Part shown: positions 45,191 through 57,857 of the stretch, piece by piece
How positions within the stretch are numbered: position 1 is the first letter of the stretch
How the letters are laid out: every line of letters begins with the position of its first letter
Assembly (NCBI GenBank): GCA_024336345.1
Contig: JANFOG010000007.1
Span: forward strand, 1,612,001 to 1,676,000
Length of the DNA stretch: 64,000 nucleotides
Origin: Mariannaea sp. PMI_226
Lineage: Eukaryota; Ascomycota; Sordariomycetes; Hypocreales; Nectriaceae
Reading direction: 5' to 3'
Notes under the pieces: model-generated
Told to the model about the DNA's origin: nothing
What the model saw: the letters and a program-made list of their open reading frames with translations, nothing else
Databases searched by the model: none
Program-made: the position numbers and the translations under genes

Positions 45191-47579
45191 ATGTTGGAGA
45201 GCGAGGAGATGGAAAGGTGGTAGCGGGAAGACCGTGGAATGATACTATCCATTGCGACCTCAAGAGACATGCTCCAGGTTTAGCTTGGATTTCCAGATAC
45301 GGAGGGGGACAGGTCCGGGAGACGATCCGAGGTCCCACATGCTATGCTACGCTCCAACCTTAGATCATAGCTTAAATAAGGACTGACAGTGTTCGCAGTG
45401 GTGTCGGTCACCAAGGGAACGTGTTTAGCAACTTGCATCTCTGCAATACAAGGCAGCTTGGCAACTGAGCGATTACGCCGTACAGGGAAGGATGATAATG
45501 GAGGATGAAGATTGAAATAGCGCATGTCTCCATCTGCAATGTCACCGTCGTGGTAGGTCGTGGAGCCAAGTGGCAAAAAACATCAGCTAACAATTATATG
45601 CGGCAACGATGTAAGCACCACAACTAATATCACCAGCCTTTTTCGCTCTTCCGGTGAATGGAGTCGTAGGATGCAAGTGGATGTATCTGTCTGGAACTTT
45701 TGGCGGAGACAGCGGCAGCCAGAATCCGCTCTGAGGGTTTCCTCCTCTTCCCCAGCCATTCTCTTGTGTCAAAACAACAGTCGGCCCGAGCTTTGCTGGC
45801 TCGAACCTATTGGAAGCCCAGCTTGCCGGAGCGGTGAGGGCATCGTCAATTATGACCCGAGTAAGTGGAACACGCCCTATAGTAGCCCCTGTTTTTAGTG
45901 AGACCTTATAGGGCTCAAGCCACCATAGGCAACCCCACTTTAGAGGATATATAGCCTGCCGCAGGACCTACGAGGCCTCTTCTAACGCTTGACAGTGTCC
46001 ACTACTTCTTCCTGCATGTCCGCAAGTTGCCCTTCATGTGTGCCGTCTTCATCAATATTGGAAGTTAAGTCTGCACACCTCATGCTATTGTTCAAGACGC
46101 ATGGGTAGCTTTCTGTAAATTATTTCATTTCATTGTGCATGTGATGCTTGGCAATTCTCCTGTCAGGGCACTCAACGACTCTGCCACTTACTCTTTGGAG
46201 GCTAGTCAACGAAAGCTCGATCCCAAAGACGGAATGTGAATGATCCTTCGCGCAGGTGAATACGAGAATGGCGGATATGTTAGTAATAACTATATGCTGC
46301 CTGACTACCTCCATTCGACTGTAGCTGAAATTCATTACGCAGTCAATATGCTGCACCATTGAAAGTCTTCATCAAAAGGAATCTTTGATGGCTCATGTGC
46401 TTGTCGCTATGAATATGAATTCCCTCAGAACAAGCATTAGCCGCACAATGCTTATGACAACCCAAAGTCAGTCGCCTCTGAGCTTAACCAGTCGTTGAAG
46501 AGTGGCAGCGGCTGCCCATGGGCTGATCCAGGCATCAAAAATCTTTCAATTAGCGCTCAATATCAGATGACAGCCTGGTTTCAAGTTCGTCCTTCTCGGA
46601 TCTTCTGCTCGCAAAGAGTTATTTTTTTTGGAGCATTTTCTCGTTCCTAGAGTTGTGACGAGTTTCCTTGTAGTTTTTTGACCCTGGCTCTGGCCCCTAC
46701 AGTTCTCCCTTAAACCATTTACTTTGAGGGTCTTTTATCGGCTGACGCTAGCTGCTCAGGTGTGAGGTCCGTGGGCTTGCTTAGGCGTGGCCCACGTCAA
46801 AATCTTGCTTCAGGGGTAAAGACAGCTCTCAGCTGCTGGGGTGGATATCTAGGTTATTTCACCTTTGTGGAGAAGTAAGGCTGATGAGTTCTCTGAGTGC
46901 TAGATGCTGGGATAAGGTGCCTAGGAGAAAGACATGAGGATCAAGGGGCGGCCTGGGGGTCTTCGATTTTGGGAATGTGTATCCTTATTTTTCGCAAAGG
47001 ACACTAGCTATTATCTAATCCTATATATGCATCTTTGATATCAAACGTAGTCAAGTTCTGTGAAAGCTGGAGTACGCCAGATTAGAGGTTTCATGTGGGC
47101 CATTCTCATGCCCTACTCCTAACGCAGTATGCATGTTTAAACCGGACATGCAGAACAGGAGCACGACGACAGCTGCGGAGCCTGAGCAGGACGAGAAGTA
47201 GCACAGCAACGATAGGATGTAAAATTGTCCCAATTAATCTGAAATGATACCTGTTCGAGCCGTGACACAACAGTGTTATGGTTTTTTTGTCCCATATTTG
47301 GTAATGGGTTTGTAGACCATATCTTGACTTATCCCAATGGCTAATAAGTAACGAAAGAAGAAAGTAAAATAGTAGGCCTGCTTTATTGCCTCACCTCCGT
47401 ACGCTTTTGCCGTAGCGAGCAAACCTAGCTTGCCTCTGAGCTGACACCTAGTACTTGTTTGCTTCCAGACAGTTGTGTCAAGACGCACTTTGTTTCAGCA
47501 GTAACCCTAACCCTCCAACCCACACCCGAATTGTTCTTCTGATCTAACAATAAGCCTTTCAATATACTCGATCGGGGTG
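45191..47579. other. Gene-poor region
   Basis: About 2.4 kb with no supported gene. A short hairpin (GCCCTATA ... TATAGGGC) occurs around 45874-45915, and two telomere-type units (CCCTAACCCT) at about 47505. Confidence 0.5.
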
Positions 47580-49360
47580 CTAGTATGTATAACGGAATCC
47601 GTCCGGAAGCTCCTCTCCGTCCTGTGGTCATTTAGTCAGTCCGTCCCTTCTAGTTTTGATATTGGGGGAGAATATGAGACTTACATTCTGAGATTCCAAA
47701 TTCTTCAATCCATGATCGGCCAATTTGTTCTGCCTGTAGAAATCCAAATCGCAGATGATGACGAGTCCTACGGTTAAAAGAGAACAAGCGATGCATGCGT
47801 AAAAGCCTGGCTTGTATCCCGAAGCTCTGTCCTGGTCTCGGAATACGAGGCTACCTGCGATTCCGCCTATGCCACCAAACCCGACGAGCGTTGCGCTGCA
47901 AAATGCGCGTTTCCATTGACCGCGTACATTGTTGGCCTGGAATGATAGGCTTGCAGGAACATTGCTATTTGCCCCAGCGGCGACGAGGAAAACGCCAAAG
48001 TATCTCACTGCGGCATGAGGATGCCACCCCATGATAGGCAAACCAATGAGGCAGAGAAGGGTGTTGAATATTATAATAGGGCCGCGGATGTGGTACCTGT
48101 CGCCAATGTAGCCCCCGAGTAGCATGATAATACCTGCAAAGGCAAAAGGAGGGGCGACGAGGATTTGGGCAGTACCGACATCGAATCCCATATTGCCGAC
48201 AAGAAGAATGGGTAAGGTGTATGCTAGAGCGTATGAAATAGTGGTGGTGCAAAAGCAGATCATGGCATACGCCCAGATCTTCCAGTCTTTGCCTCCGCTC
48301 ACAAACTTGCGCCAATTAAATGGCAGAGCTTGCGAGTCCCCGCGGTCTTTTTGAATACGGTCAATAACCCATTGTCTCTCATCTGGATTTAGGAAATTCC
48401 ACGACTGTCGTTCTGATTCTGGAAAATCAACTACAAGCCAGTAGCAGCCGATTGCCAAGGCGCAGGTGATGACGCCCTCGACAATGAATATCCACCGCCA
48501 CCCCGTAAGGCCATCTCGACCACCTAGTTTCATGAGCTAGGGCGTTTTGTTAGGGAACAAGAACCAAAAAGCAAATATAGTGGCGAACGGGGTCCTCAAA
48601 CGTACACCATATGCTAGAATGCAGGAGAAGGCCGATGCAACACAGCCGAGCACGTAGAAGAGCGAGTATCGCTTCCCGACCTCATCTATGATTTGTTAAT
48701 GTACCTCTATGAGTTATGTGACAACGTGCCAATGAGTACTTACAACGTGTGTACCATGTACTAAGTAGATATACCACGCTTGGGAAAAAGCCAGCCTCTA
48801 ACAGACCAAGCACGACTCTGAGCCCGGCAAGCTGTCCGAAGTCTTGAACAAAGCCCATTCCTATGATTACAGCTCCCCAGAATAAGGTAATCGCTGTGAG
48901 ATGCAACCTTGGGCCAATCTTCCGAATCAGGACGGTTGACGGGGGTTGGAAAATGATGTATGGGATGAAAAAGACGAGATTGGCTATGTTCTGTGGAGTG
49001 TGTGATAGTTAGCATCGTCCCTCAACTTCTTTGGATATGTTGTATGGGCAAAATCATTGGTAGACTGACATATTGGGAGCCCTGCAGTTTCAGCTCGAAA
49101 GCCATGCCAGCAATGTTGGCAGAGCTCATGTTGGTGCGGTCCATGAGGCTAACGCAATACATGAGACCGACTGTAACGACAAGGCGACGGTCAATGCGGT
49201 GGATTATCTTGCGCTGCTGGCTGGGGCTAAAACTATGAAGGCTTTCTGCCTCCGTAGTTTTGGCCTCCAGGTTCTCGTTGGTGATGTCGACGTGAGCATA
49301 TTCCACAGTCTGGGTCTCTGGATCTGCATCCTCATGTAAGTTGACTCTTGATTTTTCCAT
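47580..49360 (-). CDS. MFS transporter, DAL5/anion:cation symporter (ACS) family, copy 1
   Basis: Five exons on the minus strand: 49360-49070, 48990-48744, 48685-48606, 48536-47685 and 47621-47580, giving 503 residues, the normal length. Signatures are RIDRRLVVTVGLMYCVSLMD with the DRTNMSSANIAG helix-1 motif, FFIPYIIFQPPSTVLIRKIG, LGLLEAGFFPSVVYLLSTWY and TRYEVGKRYSLFYVLGCVAS, then TGWRWIFIVEGVITC. The last 14-codon exon restores the usual cytosolic end GFRYTY. Twelve helices are expected. The ACS family carries organic anions: allantoate, nicotinate or pantothenate in fungi, and hexuronates or galactonate in bacteria. Next to GH88 and DUF2264 genes an acidic-sugar substrate is plausible. Introns are 58-79 bp. 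Confidence 0.92.
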
Positions 49361-51141
49361 GGTTGTCAATCTCCGTTTTGTATTTGGGAAAGATGCTTCG
49401 TAGTCAATGTGGAGGAGTCCTGATGTATGTCAGCCGTCGATGCCGACATAAAAGGCTTGGTATGAAAGCTATATGACCAAGATCAGGCGCGTTGAAAGCT
49501 TTCCAGGTACCAGACTGCAATTCAAGCGGAAAATATTACAGAAGAAGCGCAGGAGCTCTTATACTCGCAAGAAGGATTAATTCAGAAGGATATTGGAGGT
49601 TGATCCAATCTGCAAAACCCGATGTAGGATGGGATCTGGGGAAATCCGGGGGTTCCCACCGTCCCCAACATTGCTAGTATCGTCTTGTACTAGTCTGTGG
49701 AGGAAGAATCGGCAATCTCTTACCCATGTCTCTAATCCAACGGCTACGGTTGTTTCTAACAAAGGTGTCATGTCACCCAATAACTTAGAAGCGTAGATGG
49801 GTTGGTATGAGCCGTAGAGCCGAGGTGGGCTACCCATGGCGATGATTGACGACCCGCCCCGCCGCTATGGTAGACGCCCTCGGTCATTGATATAGCGGAA
49901 AATGTAGACAAGCCAGATGAGGATCGCAATCGCCATCGAAGATAAGACATGGAGAAGACCGAGGGCCAACCCGTCAAGCCAAAAAGCAGCCGCATGGAGC
50001 AAATCATTAGGTAGCAGCACTTTAGCACTTTGTCGTAGAGCGCAGCTCGGGGTCTTTCTCGGGCCGTTGTAAATTAACCGACGCACCGAACCTAGAACTT
50101 GGTCCACACACCACTATCGCCAAAGTGTATGCAGCTACATACCGATCCCGAAATGCCGAACCACGGGGGAAACAAATTACGATCGCTTGCTCTTCAAATG
50201 TGTGTATAGGCAGCCACAATTATTAGGCTGCTGCGTCGAAATTTTCACAAGGACCGAGCTTTGGAAAGCGGACATGGGATACTGGGAATCACATGAAAGA
50301 TATCATATAACAGGATAATACAGGAGGTTCACATGCGATCTGACATGGATAGAGACTGACTCTCTTTAGTTTGTCTGGTAGGCCAGATGAGGATGTATTT
50401 GTTTAGGCTGAGGAAAATGAAGTAGACTGTCTCAGCTGGCTTTCAACTTGTGAGGGGCTAGCCACTCAACAAACCGTACAGCAGCTGGTCTGAGCCTGAT
50501 ATAGGCTGGTGTTTGGCACTCCTTGACCCGGCCTGCCGCTCCTCTATAGATTACAAACCGAGTCCCTCGTGCTAGCTCCAAGCTTACTTGACTATATGTC
50601 ATTAGCCATCAAATGCATAGTAAAATCCTTCACTGTTCCTCCCAGGTTGGGGGATGCTTGACATAAGGCCGCTTCTTGGTGTCTTTCTTATGACCTAGAT
50701 GTAGCCTTGCTTGGAGACAAGAAAGATACGGATTAGAGGACCTGCCTAGGTGATGTCAATACATGTCATTTTTGGAACTTGATCAGGCACTAGTAATGTT
50801 ACAACCGTAAATTATGCGTGACATATTTCATGTAGGTATACTATAAACGTAGGACCTAATAATTCAATTTTAGACCAAAACCTACCTTATAATAGACAAT
50901 GGTTTTGAGGGTATGTTCAAGTATAATTTACTAGTGCGACGGTATAAAGATCAAGATATGTAATTGATAACCGTATCTTATAATTTAGTATCATATAATA
51001 ACCGAATAAACAATCATTGGAATATACAAAATATCAGTTAGTATGACTGGAAAACAACGATTTGCTCTCCACATCAGATCCTGCTAGTATGTCAACTGCT
51101 GTTATATAGATATACCGATATGCATAGGCTACACCCGTGGC
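49361..51141. other. Intergenic region between the two transporters
   Basis: The promoter of transporter 1 lies at the left; no supported gene. The part from 50780 to 51050 is AT-rich. CGG/CCG triplets occur near 49436 with 6-bp spacing, unlike the 4-bp spacing seen elsewhere in the cluster. Confidence 0.5.
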
Positions 51142-53069
51142 TTAGGAGGTTTCCTTTCCTTTAGCATCCTCAAGGTGTACAATCTCCTCGATTTTGAGTT
51201 TCCCCTCATCGACTTGGTTGATATTGATGTTGAACTTATCCTTCTTCAGGTCTTTCTTCCATAGAAGTTGCCCAATGATGAATAAGGTATACCATATTAC
51301 AACAAAGATTGTATTAACGATAAAACCTCTGCGCCATTTTGGAGCTGTTTCCAGGTTTAAGGTCAGTGTGTTTTCAAGTGGTATACGATATAAGTCAACT
51401 CACCTTGTACAACAGGGAACACAGTTATGGGATAAAAGCTGAAAAATATCCAGCCAAACGTCATCTAAATTGTATCAGACTATGATCTTTTGTCTTGCAC
51501 CGAGCGAGAACATACCATAGAGCCAGTTGTGAATGCTCGTGCTTCAGCATCATCTTTCATTATTAAGTTGACCCAGGGAAAGAGAATTGGCGTCACGCAA
51601 GATGTCAATCCCATCATGTAGTACGAGGTAACTGTAATAATTAGTATTGTATATTTACAGTAGACTTTTCAACATACAGTGAAGTCCAACTGGAATATCC
51701 CAGATTAAGAGGCAAACATTGGCGAACAAAAGTATTGCGGCGACGAAGCTCATCACTGTCCAAATTGGGTAAACCATGACGAGAGACGTGGCCAAAACTC
51801 CGGCGACAATTGCAATAGCCTGGACTCCAGTTGGAATCGTGTTGATCTGAGCAACGGTCCATGTTCCATGCAGGTCAGCTTCATACTTCAGCCACAGGAT
51901 CATCTGGCCTGCGATATAGGATGTGCACTGGAAGCTATTTCAATTATTTAGCAATCTGATTCATCACAACCATGATCGAGTCACTCACAAGATGTATGTG
52001 AACACAGCAATATAGAAATGCCAGTGGCCAAAGACTCGTTTCAACATTCTCTTTCCGATCTTTTTACTTTCTTGCACTCCATCATCGCGCATTCGCCGCT
52101 GAGCAAGCTTCTGCTCTCTGGAGGTAAGCCACCAGACTTTAGGGCTAGTTGGAAGACCAGGGAACAGGATAAAGCCTGCAAAGGCAAGCGGGAGACTGAT
52201 ACACCCATCGATGATGAAGAGCCATCTCCAGCCAGCCATACCGTGGACACCGTTAAGGTTGTTGTAGGCCGCAGCTTGCAGGTATCCACCAAACATGGAT
52301 CCAATATTGCTTGAAACATACCAGACACCACAGCGCTTAAAAAGCTCATCACCACGATACCAGGATGACATGAGATACATTGATCCAGAGGCAACGGGAG
52401 TCTCCAGCAGACCAAGAAGGAAGCGGACTCCATAGATGTCATATTCATTACGAAGGCGGCATTGCGCAAAAGTGACGATTGCCCAGAGGAGTTCCATTGT
52501 GGGGATGTAATATCGGGACAGCCTGGGGCGGGAAATAATCATCATTGAGGGAACCTCGAAAATGAGATAACCAATGTTGTAGAAGGTTCCAAAGAGAGAA
52601 TACCTAGATCCTTTGCTCAGGGTTATGTTCTTCTGGGGCAGAGACCGTGTCATCTGGGTAGGACTTACTGGTTGCCATTGAGATTGAGATCCTCCTTCAT
52701 CCCAGAGGCATATGCGTTGTTAATGTTGGAGGAATCGAGCCATTTGAGAAAAACTGTGGCAATGAATTAGGTTTATACTCTTTCTTTCTTTCTTTGGCGT
52801 TTTCGAAGAACTATCTAGTCAAACTTACAAGCAATGCAACAAAGGGGAAGCAAAATAGAATCCTGTTTTCGGAGGAGTTTCTTTTCTTCTTTGGAATAAT
52901 GGCTTGGATACCAATTAAACAGATACAACCATGCAACCCACAAAGACCGAGTTTTTGGCTTGGAAGTGGAAGAACTGGGCTCTGGAATATCCTCTTCAGG
53001 TTGGTTGAGTGTGGATGTCGTGAGGACAGCGACATTCACTGGTCCTTCCGAGGTTCTTCTGTCACCCAT
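51142..53069 (-). CDS. MFS transporter, DAL5/ACS family, pantothenate-transporter-like, copy 2
   Basis: Seven exons on the minus strand: 53069-52829, 52753-52669, 52603-51989, 51934-51678, 51631-51516, 51464-51404 and 51344-51142, giving 525 residues. Signatures are [20 protein letters not shown] in helix 1, [49 protein letters not shown] and [17 protein letters not shown], typical of the Liz1/Fen2 branch of ACS transporters. It differs clearly in sequence and intron positions from copy 1, so the two are not a recent tandem pair. It diverges from the GH88 gene over a shared 523-bp promoter, which links its substrate to GH88: probably an acidic sugar or oligosaccharide. An upstream GTG in frame is ignored; the ATG at 53069 is used. 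Confidence 0.92.
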
Positions 53070-53592
53070 AGTGATACACACTGCTTGGGAAGTGCATAAA
53101 AAGGACGTCTGGGTGAGTAAGAAAGCTGTCTATGACTTCTTGAGCCACGTATAAAGTATTGAGTTCGTGGTGACATTTATATGTTCTTGAGTGAGGAAGG
53201 ATAAGCCAATTCTCCGACTCCCTCGAATGATCCCCCGCAAACCCCAACAAACCCCAGTCGTAGCTCTCCCAGAAGTTAGCGTGGGGTTGTGGAGCGCATT
53301 TCCTTGCTTTGGGGCTGGGTCCCGGACATCGGCTGAATGGCGTCGGTTTCGGTGTGTTTTTAGGCCGAACAGTGTCTTGAATGTTGGTAATGATTCAGGT
53401 GTAAAGAGTCGGACTATCTATCGCGGAGATTGGCATTTCTCACCCGAGGTGCTGCATCTGGATATAATGTACTTCTTCAACTGTCTGTCTGAAGTTACCT
53501 TGTATTTGTTGAATTGAGTCCCTCAGTCGACTTAATACGTTTTGCTGCCGCCATTGTCTTACAAATGAATCAACCAGCATACTTCTCATACA
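53070..53592. promoter_or_regulatory. Shared divergent promoter of ACS transporter 2 and GH88
   Basis: This 523-bp gap separates head-to-head genes. Around 53323-53367 five CGG/CCG triplets are packed: CGG at 53323, 53330, 53344 and 53350, and CCG at 53365. The first two form CGGACATCGG, a CGG-N4-CGG direct repeat, the kind of site bound by Zn2Cys6 dimers. The cluster's own regulator is a candidate binder. Confidence 0.5.
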
Positions 53593-55173
53593 ATGGATCT
53601 ACAAACAGCTCTTTCTTCCTCATTGCCCTGCTCAACTGAAGGATCGGATATTGACGACTCTACTCCAAGCCTAAACAAAAGCCGGCCAGAAAGCGACACC
53701 TCCTGGTCGGATACTGGGGAGCATGAAAATGTGGCAACCATTCCAGGAATGAGCACGCAAACTATTGCAAAAGGGCTCTTTGATGCCAACCTCTTCGCCA
53801 AAATCTATCGGACCGCTACAGACTATCTGCATAAGCTACAAATTAGCCCGCAAATGTTCCCAGAGATTGTGCCTCAGAAAGGCGAATCGGCAGGTCAATG
53901 GGAATTTCGCGAAGCCGACTTCTGGACCTGCGGCTTTTTCCCTGGCACATTGTATGCTCTATTGGAGAGAATGATCAAATATCCGCATATGATGGGGTTT
54001 GAAGATGGGCAGACAGGACTCGATTTGATACAGCTTCGTGGACAGCTTAGAAGGCTGAGCGAAGTATGGAGCCAGCCTCTCTATGGAATGACTGGCCGAA
54101 CTGATACACACGACCTCGGCTTTATTGTGATGCCTGCAATGAAAAGGAGCTGGCAATTAACAGGCAATACGCATAGCTTAGATTCGATTATCAAAGCCGC
54201 ACAAAGCTTAGCCACAAGATATGTCGCGCCAGCTCGGGCCATACGAAGTTGGGATTGTCTGCTCAAGAAAGATATCGTGATCACGGACATGGGGGAGAAT
54301 CTTTTGGTCATAATTGACAGTCTTTGCAACTTAGACTTGCTCTTCTATGCTTCAGCGCTTAGCGGTGACAAATCGCTCGCTGATTTGGCCACCAATCATG
54401 CTCGTACAGTGTTGAAGACACATCTTAGGCCCGAGGCTGTCCAGTCTGCAGCCAAGGACGGATACCGTGGTCAACTATACTCAACTTGCCACGTCGCAAA
54501 CCTCGATCCATCGACTGGAAGATTGCTATCTCGTTATTCTGCTCAAGGATTTTCGCATGGGTCGACCTGGTCTCGGGGCCAAGCATGGGCTATCCTAGGT
54601 TATGCACAGAGTTATATGTGGACAAAAGATGAAGAATTCTTGAATGCAGCCTGTGGCGTAGCTGAGTATTTTCTTCTACGATTACAGAGATCCCCAGCAA
54701 TTGTCGAAGCTAATCGAACAGACATTGGCTCTGAAGACAATCGTGGGGTGTATGATACTATCGGGAGGTTTACGCCTCTCTGGGATTTCGATGCCCCGAT
54801 TGATGATGCAAGCCCCCTTCGCGACTCGTCTGCCGGGCTCATTGCAGCAAATGGCATGCTGATCCTCTCTCAAGCACTGATGGCAATAAATGACACAGGC
54901 TTGAGCAACCGGTTCCGCAGAGCAGCGCTCAGCATTGCGAATGATGTTGTGGATTTTTGCGTCGCCTCCGAGACTGCGAAAGTCTTTCAAGGGGCTGATG
55001 GACCGGAAGTCACAGATGTCAGAACCGGACACCGGTTTGATGCCATCTTGAAGCACGGCACAGCAAATAACAACGAGAATGCACGGAGACGGTATGCAGA
55101 CCATGGCTTAGTGTATAGTGACTATTACTTGGTTGAATTCGGAAATCGGTTACTAGACCTTGGTTTTGTATAG
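53593..55173 (+). CDS. GH88 unsaturated glucuronyl hydrolase, cytosolic
   Basis: A single exon of 526 residues. An Asp/Ser-rich head of about 55 residues precedes the (alpha/alpha)6-barrel of glycoside hydrolase family 88: QWEFREADFWTCGFFPGTLY, TDTHDLGFIVMPAMKRSW, VIIDSLCNLDLLFYA, YSAQGFSHGSTWSRGQAW, and the end RYADHGLVYSDYYLVE. Asp174 (in THDLGF) and Asp242 (in VIIDSL) fit the two catalytic aspartates of Bacillus UGL. Family enzymes hydrate the double bond of the unsaturated uronic acid that polysaccharide lyases leave on oligosaccharides, releasing it as a keto-acid. No signal peptide is seen, so the substrate must be imported, in line with the divergent transporter gene. Its stop is 85 bp from the stop of the convergent regulator. 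Confidence 0.95.
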   Translation: MDLQTALSSSLPCSTEGSDIDDSTPSLNKSRPESDTSWSDTGEHENVATIPGMSTQTIAKGLFDANLFAKIYRTATDYLHKLQISPQMFPEIVPQKGESAGQWEFREADFWTCGFFPGTLYALLERMIKYPHMMGFEDGQTGLDLIQLRGQLRRLSEVWSQPLYGMTGRTDTHDLGFIVMPAMKRSWQLTGNTHSLDSIIKAAQSLATRYVAPARAIRSWDCLLKKDIVITDMGENLLVIIDSLCNLDLLFYASALSGDKSLADLATNHARTVLKTHLRPEAVQSAAKDGYRGQLYSTCHVANLDPSTGRLLSRYSAQGFSHGSTWSRGQAWAILGYAQSYMWTKDEEFLNAACGVAEYFLLRLQRSPAIVEANRTDIGSEDNRGVYDTIGRFTPLWDFDAPIDDASPLRDSSAGLIAANGMLILSQALMAINDTGLSNRFRRAALSIANDVVDFCVASETAKVFQGADGPEVTDVRTGHRFDAILKHGTANNNENARRRYADHGLVYSDYYLVEFGNRLLDLGFV

Positions 55174-55258
55174 ATTCTTCAAGATAGAAATATGTCGGCC
55201 TTCCAAACTATTCATGAAATCTGCTCTTTCAGTGAATCATGCTAGCTAAATTTTAGAC

Positions 55259-57846
55259 TCACCAACGTACTCCATCGTAGTCAGCTGCAAATATTCCATC
55301 ATCGTAACTAATAACTCGATCCATGTCTGCAAATTGATCCCCTAATAGCATTTGTGACAGCTTTGTCATATCCCCAGATTCCAAGTGTGCATTCGCATAG
55401 AGCTCAGGTTGCGTAACCTGGACATCAGGACTGGTACCCATGACACCAGCAACTCCCCGAGAGTACAGAGCGGGGGAAATTGCTGGCTGCACACCCTGCA
55501 ATGCAATCATCTGCTGCAGTCTATTCTCTTCAGCACGTCTTTCTGTGAGATTTGTCTCTTGCGAGACATTGGAATTTCCCCTTGCATCACATTGAGCAGA
55601 CACCCCTGGAACAATTTGGTTTGACACTGAAGGAATGAGTTGGGGGCTAGACTCTCTGCCTGCATGGTTAACCTCGGTGGTGTAGGCGGGAACTTTGATT
55701 GTAAAGGACTCATTCTGTGAGAATCGGGCGTGCAGCTCCGTCAATGTCGAGGAGTATGTGTCTGCAAGACTGGAGGCTCCCGTTGGGTTTGCTTGAATTC
55801 CAGCCCACCGTTTTGACATAGTTGTCAAGTGCTGGATCAAGTCCCAGAAATTTGATATGATCGATCCAGATGAACTGTGTCGCCAATGTAACAAGAGAAC
55901 CCTGGCCGCGATGAAGACGCAAAACGCGAACTGATTACTAAGTGGAAAGGTAGGTGGCGTTGATCGAAGATAATGGCTCGTAATGGTGGAAATCTCAATT
56001 GCCGCTGTCTGGCATGTATCAATGCTACAGAGACTAGGTAATTTGGTTCCAGAGTGCCAGCCAGGAGGAGGAAAGGCGATTAACTGGTGGAGCAGGATCA
56101 TCGAAGCATTATGTGTTATGTGAGCCAATGTGAGATTTGGGTCCATCCTTGATGGAGAGTCTTGGGCAATATTGACTTTCCATTTCTGAGGAAGAAGCAT
56201 TTTCCAGTGCACGAGGCGGAGATCAAGTTCTTTGAAACGAGTGAGCCAATCGCCCAGCTCTCTTTGGTCCTTGATGTTGACCTTTTGTTGGAGGAAATAG
56301 CTCGTCACGCGACTCATCGACTCGATTGCTTCCATGCAGTAGGCAAACGCGCCAACCGTGGACATATCAACATTTGGAGCTGCCACACTGGGGGACGCAC
56401 CCACATCTGAAGGGGTCCGGCCCTCATCTTCAGTTGCTGACTGTGGGGGAGCAGTGTGGTTTGGAAGAAACGCAATTGGGTTACCGATGCGGCCAGCAGA
56501 CTTGTCCCAGATGCCAAAATAAGGTGTGACGACTGAGTTTTCCTTCCGCCATGTGATGCCATCGCATGGCAATCTGCGATGGACATCATCTGAGGTAAGG
56601 CTTGTGTTCCAACCCATACTGACAGAGCAGAAACGATCGAGGGCAAAGACGTTCCAGAATACCCTCCGCCTCTCTTCATCCTCGGTCCAGTTGTCGGGAG
56701 GGGGGATGTAGCGGTACGGCTGAGAAAAGCAAGGTCGCTCAGATTCGTCTTGTTCCACTGTGAGCTGAAGATACTCAACCATCCTCGTGAGAGAACCTAT
56801 TAATGGCCAAGCCTGAGATGTCAGGCCACTCCCAATCTGGACAATTGGTCAGCTTGATTATCATATGTAGATGATTCTTAGAACAAGTGCTTACATCATT
56901 AAATGCAATTATAATGAGTGCTTGCAAGTTCTCGACTGAGAGGCGCTTGGTGGCCTTTGAGACTATCCAATCTCTCAATACCTCGGATTTCTCCTTAGTT
57001 GCCCACTGATTAGTTTGTACTGATTCATCGTCAACATATCTTGATGTTACAAGGATGATTGATTGTAAAATTAGATCTAGTCTGTCGTGTTCGTATTCAT
57101 TGGCAAGCCGACGACGGAACCGACCTTCGTGGATCATCGGGATCCATGGGTGTATATGGCTGAAATAAGCTGTCAGAACCTTGCCAGTTGTTGCATCATC
57201 CAATACTGGAAGGGGACAGCGAGCTGAAAAGCCAATTTCTTCACTGTTGCTCTGCTCGATACGTCGTCTTTTCACGGGCGGCCGCAATTGATCGCCCTCA
57301 GAGCTGTTTTGCCGGGAGGATGTGATGGTACTGGCTTTCTGCACCTCCTTGAGGAGCAACGACAGAATACTCTCGTCATCAGCAGCCTGATGCCGGGAAC
57401 AAGGCGCTTCGCCAAGTAGAGAATCCAAAGCAGTCTGCTGAGTTTTTACCAGCCTCTCTAACGTGTCTACGTGAGATAGTATGAGTAGAAAGGTCCATGG
57501 CAATCGGCAATTACGAGTAGCGTTTCTCACCCAATCTCCTGTGTACATTCTCTATTGCTCCTGTCTTCATCCCTGGTTTGCCTTTTTTGGTCTGATAGAC
57601 GCATTCAGCTCCATTTTTACGACAATGTTGACACTTAGGGGCCTCTCTTGAACACCGTAACTTGCGCCGCCGACAGGAGTTGCATGACAGGTTGGAATCT
57701 GGGGTTCGAGAAGGATCGTCCGGATAAGTTGATGGATCTGTTATCTCGTCTTCGTCCATAGTGTCGCATCCCACACACCAGTGAGCCTGACAGCTCGTTG
57801 AATATACAGCGGACATTGCTGTAATTATGTCTCCGTTTCCCCTCAT
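55259..57846 (-). CDS. Zn2Cys6 transcription factor with fungal-specific TF domain, likely cluster regulator
   Basis: Three exons, 57846-57531, 57466-56895 and 56836-55259, introns 64 and 58 bp, give 821 residues. The zinc cluster is perfect: cysteines 55, 58, 65, 72, 75 and 82 (SCNSCRRRKLRCSREAPKC, QHCRKNGAEC). A linker and coiled coil follow (NVHRRLDTLERLVKTQQTAL, rebuilt across intron 1). The fungal-specific middle-homology domain starts at YFSHIHPWIPMIHEGRFRRR and includes WPLIGSLTRMVEYLQL and DEERRRVFWNVFALDRFCS. A later ATG at 57759 (MDEDEITDPS) is a credible alternative start. It lies inside the GH88/transporter/DUF2264 block, convergent with GH88. A double CGG-N4-CGG/CCG-N4-CCG site lies at 57847-57857, hinting at autoregulation, especially if the downstream ATG is used. 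Confidence 0.93.
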
Positions 57847-57857
57847 CCGGGGTCCGG
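57847..57857. promoter_or_regulatory. Candidate Zn2Cys6 site before the regulator gene
   Basis: CCGGGGTCCGG contains both CCG-N4-CCG and CGG-N4-CGG. It touches the longer ATG (57846) and lies 88 bp upstream of the alternative ATG (57759). Confidence 0.4.

Noticed and set aside
45874..45915. Short hairpin GCCCTATA/TATAGGGC
   Set aside because: Eight-bp arms with a 25-base loop and no neighbouring gene end; expected by chance in 64 kb.
47505..47516. Telomere-type CCCTAACCCT
   Set aside because: Only two units; not enough for an interstitial telomere or chromosome end.
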